A stretch of 14,523 bases of DNA from TWA4 sp964613155 (GTDB lineage: Bacteria > Bacillota > Clostridia > Lachnospirales > Lachnospiraceae). Under the pieces are notes generated by a model that was not told the DNA's origin, made no database searches, and saw only the letters and a program-made list of their open reading frames with translations. A program made the translations under genes and the position numbers. How positions within the stretch are numbered: position 1 is the stretch's first letter; each line of letters opens with the position of its first letter. Shown one piece after another: positions 7,456 through 13,327 of this stretch. The stretch spans positions 1 to 14,523 of the forward strand of contig CAZTHP010000069.1 of NCBI GenBank assembly GCA_964613155.1, in the 5' to 3' direction.

Positions 7456-7482
7456 AATTATTCTCCTCTCATTGTGTTTTAG

Positions 7483-7524
7483 TGCAAAAAGATTTTTTGA
7501 TTCGATGGAAAAATGCTTTTTGCA
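7483..7524 (-). other. Intercistronic hairpin between the URO-D and DcuC-type genes
   Basis: TGCAAAAAG (7483-7491) pairs with CTTTTTGCA (7516-7524), and the adjoining A/T runs extend the stem with a one-base bulge. It lies in the 103-nt gap within the - strand cluster. It has no U tract after it, so an mRNA processing or stability role is more likely than termination. This is a prediction from pairing only. Confidence 0.4.
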
Positions 7525-7558
7525 TATCATTTTATTTGGTTGCAGGTTGTTTTTTCCA

Positions 7559-8626
7559 TTATTTGCTATAGAATTCACGGGATAAGCAGTATACTGCTTC
7601 ATCATCCCAGAAACTTCTAGAATCATGTTCTTTGCTTTGATCTTGAAGCCAGAACATAACACGATTAGAAGGACCATAAGTATTTACTAAATCAGCAATT
7701 TTCTGATAGTATGCTTCATCTGTCATATCGGGAGATGCCTTAAAGGCATTTAAGAAGGCAATCCGGTTCCCATATTTTTCTAATAAAACGCTTGTGTTTA
7801 CTGCGTTATTTTGACCTTCCCACATATCAAATCCGCAATCACAAAATAAATCCAGCATATCGTCAACATGTCCACAGCTATGGAAGTTGATCCACATTCC
7901 TAACTGATGCGCTGCATTTGTAATTCGTTTATAGTGTGGCATCAGCAGTTCGGAAAAACATTCACGTGACATAAAGGGGGCTTGCTGGGATCCCATATCA
8001 TCGTGAAATGTAATCAAGTCTGCATGATAGTATTTTCGAGCAATTTCCAGTAGATGAATATGCCAATCTGTTAATTTTTCATAAAAAGCAGTTAATTCTT
8101 CTGGCTCCTCAAGAAGATAGCAAAATGCATCTTCAAAACTTGTCAAATCTGCAGTTCTTTCAAAAAGGCCATTTACAATAACAAAACATGTCGGGCGATC
8201 TTTATCGTAATAAGGTGCATAGTTTTCTTCATAATCTTTTTGCCAGTCAATTGCATCCAAATCAGGAAATGTAAGTTCTTCTCTCCATGCGGTAATATCG
8301 GAAAGACGTCTTGTTCCGGGTTTTACCATAGCAGCACCACATATGGGTTCAAATTCCCATTCAATGCCAAACCAGTCTAAGCCGCCGTGAGCGCGTGCTT
8401 TTGCATCGGGCATCACCATTGGTTGGATAAAATTAAAATCCGTCATCATACAGGGCATCCATGCAATAGATTCCTGATTCATTAATCGGGAAAAATTTTC
8501 CTTACAGGTAATAGGAGAATTATATTTGGGGATTTGAATGGTACCCATTCCATAGGCATAAGGGAATGGCTGATACATTTTTGCCTTCAGCACTTCCTCA
8601 TTTTTGTTGAATACATGATGTTTCAA
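7559..8626 (-). CDS. Uroporphyrinogen decarboxylase (URO-D/MtaA-like) family protein
   Basis: A 355-aa soluble protein of the URO-D superfamily, whose non-haem branch includes corrinoid-dependent methyltransferases such as MtaA, MtbA and O-demethylase components. Seen: GLDWFGIEWEFEP at 82-94, DDMGSQQAPFMSRECF at 209-224 (the usual DD-G-Q-PF-S-E stretch before the PHYKRI helix), and NFHSCGHVDD at 247-256 with a His-x-Cys pair (H249, C251) placed like the zinc site of MtaA. A third Cys of the MtaA H-x-C...C site is not obvious downstream (next are C262 and C264, then only C347). The start is TTG at 8626, set by AAGGAGGG (complement 8635-8642) 8 nt upstream. First gene of the cluster, with two carriers behind it and a divergent PucR-type regulator. 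No corrinoid-protein gene is in the window. Probable role: acting on an imported methylated or carboxylated compound; substrate unknown. Confidence 0.82.
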   Translation of the reverse strand: MKHHVFNKNEEVLKAKMYQPFPYAYGMGTIQIPKYNSPITCKENFSRLMNQESIAWMPCMMTDFNFIQPMVMPDAKARAHGGLDWFGIEWEFEPICGAAMVKPGTRRLSDITAWREELTFPDLDAIDWQKDYEENYAPYYDKDRPTCFVIVNGLFERTADLTSFEDAFCYLLEEPEELTAFYEKLTDWHIHLLEIARKYYHADLITFHDDMGSQQAPFMSRECFSELLMPHYKRITNAAHQLGMWINFHSCGHVDDMLDLFCDCGFDMWEGQNNAVNTSVLLEKYGNRIAFLNAFKASPDMTDEAYYQKIADLVNTYGPSNRVMFWLQDQSKEHDSRSFWDDEAVYCLSREFYSK

Positions 8627-8657
8627 TTTAGAGACCCTCCTTCAAATGATTGCTTTA

Positions 8658-8710
8658 TAATCTGCATTTTTTCTTGTATAGTTACATTTTACTAAAAAAG
8701 TTGCAGATTA
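8658..8710. promoter_or_regulatory. Divergent-region dyad TAATCTGCA / TGCAGATTA (candidate operator)
   Basis: TAATCTGCA at 8658-8666 and its exact reverse complement TGCAGATTA at 8702-8710 have centres 44 bp apart, close to four helical turns. The second arm overlaps the proposed -35 of the - strand operon and the first lies just past its predicted start of transcription. This is the layout expected for a regulator acting on the operon, presumably the adjacent PucR-type protein. Confidence 0.45.
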
Positions 8711-8713
8711 CAA
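8686..8713 (-). promoter_or_regulatory. Candidate promoter of the URO-D/DcuC/GltS operon
   Basis: On the - strand, TTGTAA (8713-8708) and TAAAAT (8691-8686) are separated by 16 nt. The -10 matches the consensus at five of six positions, the -35 at four. The predicted start near 8679 gives a leader of about 53 nt before the TTG codon. The suboptimal spacing and -35 fit a promoter needing an activator. Confidence 0.4.
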
Positions 8714-8768
8714 TTATCACAACTTATAAATCGAAAACATGCTATTCCACGTTTTATAGAAATGATAT

Positions 8769-8797
8769 TTGACAATTTCGATTGTTCTTGCTACGAT
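8769..8797 (+). promoter_or_regulatory. Promoter of the PucR-type regulator gene
   Basis: TTGACA (8769-8774) and TACGAT (8792-8797) with 17-nt spacing. The -35 is a perfect consensus. Transcription would start near 8804, about 55 nt before the preferred ATG. ACAAT-TTCG-ATTGT (8773-8786) is a small inverted repeat overlapping the end of the -35 and could be an autoregulatory site. Confidence 0.65.
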
Positions 8798-8858
8798 AAC
8801 AGGCATATAAGTTTCAATAATGAAGATTTTATTTTTTACTACTGGGGAAGGAATTAAA

Positions 8859-10430
8859 ATGATAAATCGGAAAGCAAATACTGCGTATTTTTATGTAACT
8901 CCGCAAATATTAGTAGATGAATTAGAAGAATGCGGATATCCAATTTCCTTTTATGGATGGGGATATCATCTTTCATTGTCAAATGTAAGTTTTATTACAT
9001 CAGATACTTGTGTCATGCCAGATCCAATGTCTTTACATATTGCGTATGGAAATCTCCCAGACTTGTCCTCTTTTAACAGTGAACACTGTATTTTATGGAT
9101 ATCGTCTCCGTCTGAACATATTTTAAGTCAGGGTTGTACGATTATTTCCATTCATAAAATAGAAGAACCGCTTGCATTATTCAATAAAATTAATGTGATT
9201 TTTAATAAATACGAACAATGGAATCATTGCATTCAGCAGGCAGTTGATTTAGGAGATTTGCAAAAACTTACAGCATTAGGACGAGACATTTTTAAGAACC
9301 CATTGTTTATTCATGATAATTATTTCAATTATCTGGCTTCACAGCGCTGGATTGCTGGACAAACAGAACCTGTTATTAATCGTAGAACGGGTCTGGGAAT
9401 GATTCCCATTCATGTAGTGGATGATTTAAGAAAAAGCAAGGCATATAAGAATACCCTACAAACACATGGGGCAAAGATGTATGAAGATTTTAATATTGAT
9501 AGTTATCGAGTACTATATGTAAATTTATGGGATGGTGCAAAATATGTTGGACGTCTTTGTATTGATGAAATGGCAACGCCGATTTTACCTAGTCATTTTC
9601 AGATTGCAGAGTTTTATAGTATTAAAATATTAGAAACGATTAAAAAACAAACAGCAAATATTAATCGACATTTCACAGTATTAGAAAAACTACTGATTCA
9701 AATGCTGGATTCAGGAAATGTGAATCATAAGGAATTACAGGAATGTCTTGCTTTATTAGATTGGGAACAGAAAGAGCAGTATCTTGCTGTAAAAATTGTT
9801 TGTAAAAATGTGGAGGAAGAAGGCAGTATTTCGAATTTGTGCTATAAAATTGAAAGTAATATTGCAGAATGTTGCGCCTATCCATTTAATCATGCTTTGT
9901 TTGCATTGTTTAATTTAAGCGTAGGAAAAACCACGTTGCAGAGTATTCATGAAAAAATTACAGCGCTTTTTGATTGTTCACAATTTATAATAGGGTTCAG
10001 TGATCTGTTCTATGATATTGAGAAATTCCCAATTTATTATAAACAATCGGAGATGGCGATTTCTTTAGGTTCGTTTAGTGAAAAACATTCTGTTTATTTT
10101 TTTCATGAGATTACCTTTCCTTGTTTACTATTTTACGGTAGTTCACAAACACCTTTAGAAAACCTTATGCCACCTGCACTTCGCATTTTACAAAAATACG
10201 ATGAGGAAAATGGGACAGAATTACTCCTTTCATTAGAAGAATATCTTCGTTGTAATGAAAATATTACGAAAGCTGCAGAGAAACTTTTTATTCACAGAAC
10301 GACATTGATTTATAGAATTTCACGGATTCAGGAATTAACAGGTTTAGAATTTGATTATAATACCAGACTTTATTTAGGGATTAGTTTTTATATGCGATCA
10401 CATCCAGAAGTGTTCTCCTCCCTGCTATAA
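8859..10430 (+). CDS. PucR/CdaR-type transcriptional regulator
   Basis: A 523-aa cytoplasmic regulator with the domain order common in clostridial PucR-like proteins: a poorly conserved N-terminal effector region (about 1-150), a middle region ending in a GGDEF-like degenerate CdaR fold (roughly 290-410), and a C-terminal PucR helix-turn-helix. The last is clear at 454-510: LLLSLEEYLRCNENITKAAE, then LFIHRTTLIYRISRIQELTG with the typical HRxTLxYRLxRI signature. The frame is also open from an ATG at 8820 (13 codons longer), but that start has no ribosome site, whereas AAGGA (8848-8852) lies 6 nt before ATG 8859. It is divergent from the URO-D/DcuC/GltS cluster, so control of that cluster in response to its substrate is the natural inference. 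Family call firm; effector unknown. Confidence 0.87.
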   Translation: MINRKANTAYFYVTPQILVDELEECGYPISFYGWGYHLSLSNVSFITSDTCVMPDPMSLHIAYGNLPDLSSFNSEHCILWISSPSEHILSQGCTIISIHKIEEPLALFNKINVIFNKYEQWNHCIQQAVDLGDLQKLTALGRDIFKNPLFIHDNYFNYLASQRWIAGQTEPVINRRTGLGMIPIHVVDDLRKSKAYKNTLQTHGAKMYEDFNIDSYRVLYVNLWDGAKYVGRLCIDEMATPILPSHFQIAEFYSIKILETIKKQTANINRHFTVLEKLLIQMLDSGNVNHKELQECLALLDWEQKEQYLAVKIVCKNVEEEGSISNLCYKIESNIAECCAYPFNHALFALFNLSVGKTTLQSIHEKITALFDCSQFIIGFSDLFYDIEKFPIYYKQSEMAISLGSFSEKHSVYFFHEITFPCLLFYGSSQTPLENLMPPALRILQKYDEENGTELLLSLEEYLRCNENITKAAEKLFIHRTTLIYRISRIQELTGLEFDYNTRLYLGISFYMRSHPEVFSSLL

Positions 10431-10486
10431 CAAAAACCAATAGCAGAGCATCGTAAAACCATATGTCTATACAAATAAAAATATTG

Positions 10487-10515
10487 TTGACAAATAAGTA
10501 AAATAGGATTATACT
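10487..10515 (+). promoter_or_regulatory. Promoter of the amino-acid ABC transporter operon
   Basis: TTGACA (10487-10492), 17-nt spacer, TATACT (10510-10515). The -35 is perfect and the -10 has one mismatch, making this the best sigma-A promoter in the window. The predicted start is near 10522, about 48 nt before the first permease gene. Confidence 0.8.
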
Positions 10516-10530
10516 CTAAAACATATTAAA

Positions 10531-10547
10531 CCTATCAAAAAGATAGG
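10531..10547 (+). promoter_or_regulatory. CCTATC-N5-GATAGG dyad at the start of the ABC operon transcript
   Basis: CCTATCAAAAAGATAGG is a perfect 6-bp inverted repeat with a 5-bp A-only centre, beginning about 9 nt beyond the predicted transcription start. A protein bound here would block initiation or clearance, so a repressor operator fits. The CC...GG form with an A/T centre recalls Rrf2-family sites such as those of the cysteine regulator CymR, which would suit a cysteine or cystine importer; that link is from memory and unproven. As RNA it would give only a short 6-bp hairpin without a U tract. Confidence 0.5.
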
Positions 10548-10569
10548 AAATAAAGTAGGAGAGATTCTT

Positions 10570-11241
10570 ATGGATTATGGGTTTATCAATACGTATATTC
10601 CCCTTTATCTGGAAGCGGCTGGATTGACGATCCGAATTGCTGTATGTGGAATTGTGGGTGCGTTTTCAGTGGGGATGCTCTGTTGTTTGATAAAGGAATT
10701 AAAAATTCCAATTCTGCAGGGGATTGTACAGGTGTATATTGAGCTGTCACGAAATACCCCTTTGTTGATTCAGTTGTTTTTCTTATATTTTGGTCTGCCG
10801 AAAATCGGAATAGTATTAAGTTCTGAAATGTGCGGGATAACGGGTCTGATCTTTCTGGGTGGAAGCTATATGGCAGAGGGATTTCGAACGGGTATTGATA
10901 GTGTTCCTGCGATTCAAAGGGAATCGGCATATAGTTTAGGATTGACGCAGAGTCAGACATTTTGGAAGATCATCATACCGCAGGCAATTGCAACGAGTGT
11001 TCCGGTCTTTTGTGCCAATGTGATTTTTTTGCTGAAAGAAACTTCAGTATTCAGTGCAGTCGCATTAGCAGATTTGATGTATGTAACAAAAGATTTGATT
11101 GGTCTCTATTATAAAACGGATGAAGCATTGGCGATGTTAGTAGTTTCTTATTTGATTATTTTGCTTCCAATATCGCTGTTTAGTTCGTGGATTGAGAGGA
11201 GGGTGCGCTATGCAGGATTTGGGAATACGAGTTCTGTTTGA
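10570..11241 (+). CDS. Polar amino-acid ABC transporter permease 1 (cysteine/cystine-type)
   Basis: A 223-aa inner-membrane permease of the His/Glu/Gln/Arg family with about five hydrophobic segments. YIELSRNTPLLIQLFFLYFG (around 57-76) is the family signature before the periplasm-facing loop. The cytoplasmic EAA loop that contacts the ATPase is ESAYSLGLTQSQTFWKIIIP (about 118-137). AGGAG at 10557-10561 lies 8 nt before the ATG. It is the first gene of the operon. Its last 32 nt overlap the start of the second permease, whose ribosome site is inside this gene, so the two are probably translationally coupled and form a heterodimeric channel. Substrate inferred from the receptor gene downstream. 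Confidence 0.9.
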   Translation: MDYGFINTYIPLYLEAAGLTIRIAVCGIVGAFSVGMLCCLIKELKIPILQGIVQVYIELSRNTPLLIQLFFLYFGLPKIGIVLSSEMCGITGLIFLGGSYMAEGFRTGIDSVPAIQRESAYSLGLTQSQTFWKIIIPQAIATSVPVFCANVIFLLKETSVFSAVALADLMYVTKDLIGLYYKTDEALAMLVVSYLIILLPISLFSSWIERRVRYAGFGNTSSV

Positions 11242-11887
11242 AGGCATTAATTTTATAAGACTTCTGGAAGGACTTTGGATGTCTGTAAAATTGGCCTTAA
11301 TCTCGATGGGATTTTCAGTGTTTTTAGGAATCTTTTTAGGCTGTGCAATGGCTGGGAAAAACAGAATCGTGCATGTTCTCAGTCGGATTTATCTGGAAAT
11401 CGTGCGGATCATGCCGCAGCTGGTACTCTTATTTTTAGTATATTTTGGTGCAGCCAAGCATTTCGGTGCAGATATTTCCGGTGAATTAGCTGCAGTCATC
11501 GTTTTTACCTTTTGGGGAACCGCAGAAATGGGCGATCTGGTGCGGAGTGCTTTGATCTCGATTCCGAAGCATCAGTATGAAAGTGGTTACAGCCTGGGAT
11601 TTTCTAAAAAACAGCTGTATCTGCACATTATTTTACCGCAGACATTTCGCAGATTGTTGCCGTCCGCAGTTAATTTAGTAACGCGAATGGTGAAAACGAC
11701 TTCTTTGGTGGTTTTAATCGGTGTGGTTGAGGTGGTAAAAGTTGGAAAGCAGATTATTGATGCTTCGCGATATGAAAATCCAAAAGCCGCGTTGTGGATA
11801 TATGGCACGATTTTTTTCCTCTATTTTGCTGTTTGCTATCCGATTTCAAAATTATCGACAATCCTTGAAAAACGAATAAATTCTTGA
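11210..11887 (+). CDS. Polar amino-acid ABC transporter permease 2
   Basis: A 225-aa permease of the same family as its neighbour, with IYLEIVRIMPQLVLLFLVYF replacing the usual RNTP signature by R-MPQ and a clear EAA loop (ESGYSLGFSKKQLYLHIILP). The frame extends six codons upstream to a TTG, but ATG 11210 is preferred because GAGGAGGG immediately precedes it by a normal distance. The C-terminal residues KRINS end with TGA at 11885-11887, which is itself the first three bases of a 22-bp repeat unit, so the array begins in the gene's stop codon. The next gene, the ATPase, lies at least 428 bp away across that array and an assembly gap, an unusually large space inside an ABC operon. Confidence 0.9.
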   Translation: MQDLGIRVLFEGINFIRLLEGLWMSVKLALISMGFSVFLGIFLGCAMAGKNRIVHVLSRIYLEIVRIMPQLVLLFLVYFGAAKHFGADISGELAAVIVFTFWGTAEMGDLVRSALISIPKHQYESGYSLGFSKKQLYLHIILPQTFRRLLPSAVNLVTRMVKTTSLVVLIGVVEVVKVGKQIIDASRYENPKAALWIYGTIFFLYFAVCYPISKLSTILEKRINS

Positions 11888-12160
11888 GTATTCGTGAAGG
11901 AAANNNNNNNNNNNNNNNNNNNNNNNNNNNNNNNNNNNNNNNNNNNNNNNNNNNNNNNNNNNNNNNNNNNNNNNNNNNNNNNNNNNNNNNNNNNNNNNNN
12001 NNNGAATGAAAGTTTGAATATTCGCGGATAACTTCCTGGGTATTCAGGAATGGATTTTTGAATATTCGTGGATAACTTCCTGGGTATTTTGGAATGAATT
12101 TCTGAATATTCGTGGATAAATTTTTGAGTATTCTGGAATGATTTTTTGAATATTCAGGCG
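11880..12160. repeat. 22-bp tandem repeat (44-bp higher order) within the ABC operon
   Basis: Half-units beginning TGAATATTC, TGGGTATT or TGAGTATTC start at 12015, 12037, 12059, 12081, 12103, 12125 and 12147, exactly 22 bp apart. They alternate in type: one continues GTGGATAA, the other GGAATG (at 12048, 12092, 12136), so the higher-order period is 44 bp. The same word TGAGTATTC opens at 11885 on the left of the gap, where TGA is the stop codon of permease 2. One half-unit type contains the perfect palindrome GAATATTC. The 130 bp from 11885 to 12015 is not a multiple of 22, as expected if the gap length is arbitrary. Confidence 0.92.
11904..12003. other. Assembly gap of 100 N inside the repeat array
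   Basis: Exactly 100 N, the usual placeholder for a gap of unknown size. Matching 22-bp repeat sequence lies on both sides, so the break is most simply explained by failure to assemble a longer array. Confidence 0.97.
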
Positions 12161-12315
12161 GATGAAAATCTGGTAGAGATGCGAAATGGAAAATCAGGGA
12201 ATCGTAACGTGTTTGTAAATAGAAAATAAAAAATTTGAAATGAAAGCAGAAAATCGTAAAAATAGGGAGACGGTAAAACGGCAGACAACTTGTAAGAAGG
12301 AGGGATGGATAGAGC

Positions 12316-13077
12316 ATGGAAGGGAGTACAGAGAAAGGAAATGTAATTTTGCAGACCGTGGGATTAACGAAGTCATTTGACGGCGGTTCTCCGGTATTGA
12401 AAAAAATTGATTTTTCAATTCAGAAAGGAGAGGTTGTCGTAATCGTAGGTCCATCTGGATGTGGAAAAAGTACGTTTTTGCGTTGTTTAAATTTATTGGA
12501 GCCTATGGATTCCGGTGAAATTTTGCTGGATGGAGAAGCAATTCAGGCAGATAAAAGGAAAATTCATCAATATCGGGAAAAAATCGGTATGGTATTTCAA
12601 AGTTATGAGTTATTTCCACACAAAACAGTCCTGGAAAATGTCATGTTAGCGCCTATTCTGGTCCAAAAACGAAAGAAAGAGGAGGTTCAAAAAGAAGCAG
12701 AACTTCTGCTGCAGCGTGTGGGACTTTTGGAAAAGAAAAATAGCTATCCGCGCCAGCTGTCGGGCGGGCAAAAGCAGAGAGTGGCAATTGTACGGGCGTT
12801 GATGATGCATCCGGAAGTGCTATTATTGGATGAAATCACAGCGGCATTAGATCCGGAAATGGTTCGTGAAGTGCTGCAGGTGGTATTGGAATTGGCGAAA
12901 GAAGGAATGACAATGCTGATTGTTACACATGAGATGGGATTTGCAAAGGCAGTAGCAGACAGAGTGTTATTCCTTGATCAAGGTGAAATTGTGGAAGAAG
13001 AAAGCCCGGAAAAATTTTTCGTCTGTCCGCAGTCAGAGCGGGCAAAAAAATTTTTAAATACATTTTCGTATGGGTGA
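12316..13077 (+). CDS. Polar amino-acid ABC transporter ATP-binding protein
   Basis: A 253-aa cytoplasmic ATPase that energises uptake through the two permeases. All catalytic elements are present: Walker A GPSGCGKST at 45-53, Q-loop Gln95 in MVFQSYELFPH, signature LSGGQ at 148-152, Walker B VLLLDE at 168-173, D-loop at 177-180 (ALDP), and switch His205 in VTHEMGFA. The usual DEPTSALD reads DEITAALD here, a known variant. Length is normal for the GlnQ/HisP group. AAGGAGGG at 12297-12304 lies 11 nt before the ATG, slightly long; the ATG at 12305 is out of frame. A 40-bp repeat array follows directly after the stop. No strong promoter is seen between the 22-bp array and this gene, so it is presumably read from the operon promoter. 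Confidence 0.93.
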   Translation: MEGSTEKGNVILQTVGLTKSFDGGSPVLKKIDFSIQKGEVVVIVGPSGCGKSTFLRCLNLLEPMDSGEILLDGEAIQADKRKIHQYREKIGMVFQSYELFPHKTVLENVMLAPILVQKRKKEEVQKEAELLLQRVGLLEKKNSYPRQLSGGQKQRVAIVRALMMHPEVLLLDEITAALDPEMVREVLQVVLELAKEGMTMLIVTHEMGFAKAVADRVLFLDQGEIVEEESPEKFFVCPQSERAKKFLNTFSYG

Positions 13078-13218
13078 AACAATCCAAATATTCAATTGAG
13101 GTATGAATTTTACAGAAAATACTTCGAATATCCAGTTTATGTATGAGGTTTGCAGAAAATACTTCAAATATCCAGTTTATGTATGAGGTTTGCAGAAAAT
13201 ACTTCAAATATCCAGTTG
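13068..13218. repeat. 40-bp tandem repeat after the ATPase gene
   Basis: GTATGA recurs at 13101, 13141 and 13181 and CAGAAAAT at 13113, 13153 and 13193, exactly 40 bp apart. Copies 13121-13160 and 13161-13200 differ at one base (G or A at the sixth position); copy 13081-13120 is more diverged and a partial copy runs to 13218. The end of the ATPase gene at 13068-13077 (GTATGGGTGA) resembles the GTATGAGG core, so the series may have begun from the gene tail and stop codon, though this first unit would be 7 bp short. Confidence 0.88.
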
Positions 13219-13246
13219 ATACTTATGGGGTGTAAAAGAGGAAAGA

Positions 13247-13273
13247 TTGACAACTCAAAATTAAGTCTAAAAT
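13247..13273 (+). promoter_or_regulatory. Candidate promoter of the receptor gene
   Basis: TTGACA at 13247-13252 and TAAAAT at 13268-13273 with a short 15-nt spacer. The -35 is perfect and the -10 has one mismatch. A second promoter for the receptor would allow it to be made in excess over the membrane parts, which is usual for such systems. The spacing makes this uncertain. Confidence 0.4.
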
Positions 13274-13310
13274 AAAGTTTGAAATAAAGTATAAAATAAA
13301 GTCTGAAATG
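13263..13310. repeat. 12-bp tandem repeat, 4 copies, in the leader of the receptor gene
   Basis: Units of AAGTYTRAAATA type start at 13263, 13275, 13287 and 13299 and differ from one another at one to three positions. The block lies between the TTGACA element and the ribosome site of the receptor gene (GGAAGAGG, 13314-13321), and its first unit overlaps the proposed -10. Confidence 0.85.
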
Positions 13311-13327
13311 AAAGGAAGAGGATCAAA

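Noticed and set aside
6091..7677. A 528-aa version of the DcuC-type protein starting inside the URO-D-family gene
   Set aside because: The extra 74 residues are not membrane-like or family-like, overlap the preceding gene in another frame, and the inner ATG at 7455 has a good ribosome site.
10422..10446. CTGCTAT/ATAGCAG hairpin over the PucR-type gene stop as a terminator
   Set aside because: Only 7 bp with an 11-nt loop and no U tract; too weak to call.
12235..12262. Promoter TTGAAA-16-TAAAAA before the ATPase gene
   Set aside because: The region is broadly A-rich, so weak matches are expected by chance; not strong enough to list as a feature.
11754..12317. Long - strand open frame across the N gap and the 22-bp array
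   Set aside because: The 22/44-bp period is not a multiple of three, the frame depends on N bases, and the predicted protein is only shifted translations of the repeat. No ribosome site.
12923..13207. - strand frame with repeating peptide over the 40-bp array
   Set aside because: It overlaps the ATPase gene antisense, and the repeated peptide is a by-product of a 40-bp array read in changing frames.
13081..13218. CRISPR-like 40-bp periodicity
   Set aside because: The whole 40-bp unit is repeated, so there are no variable spacers.
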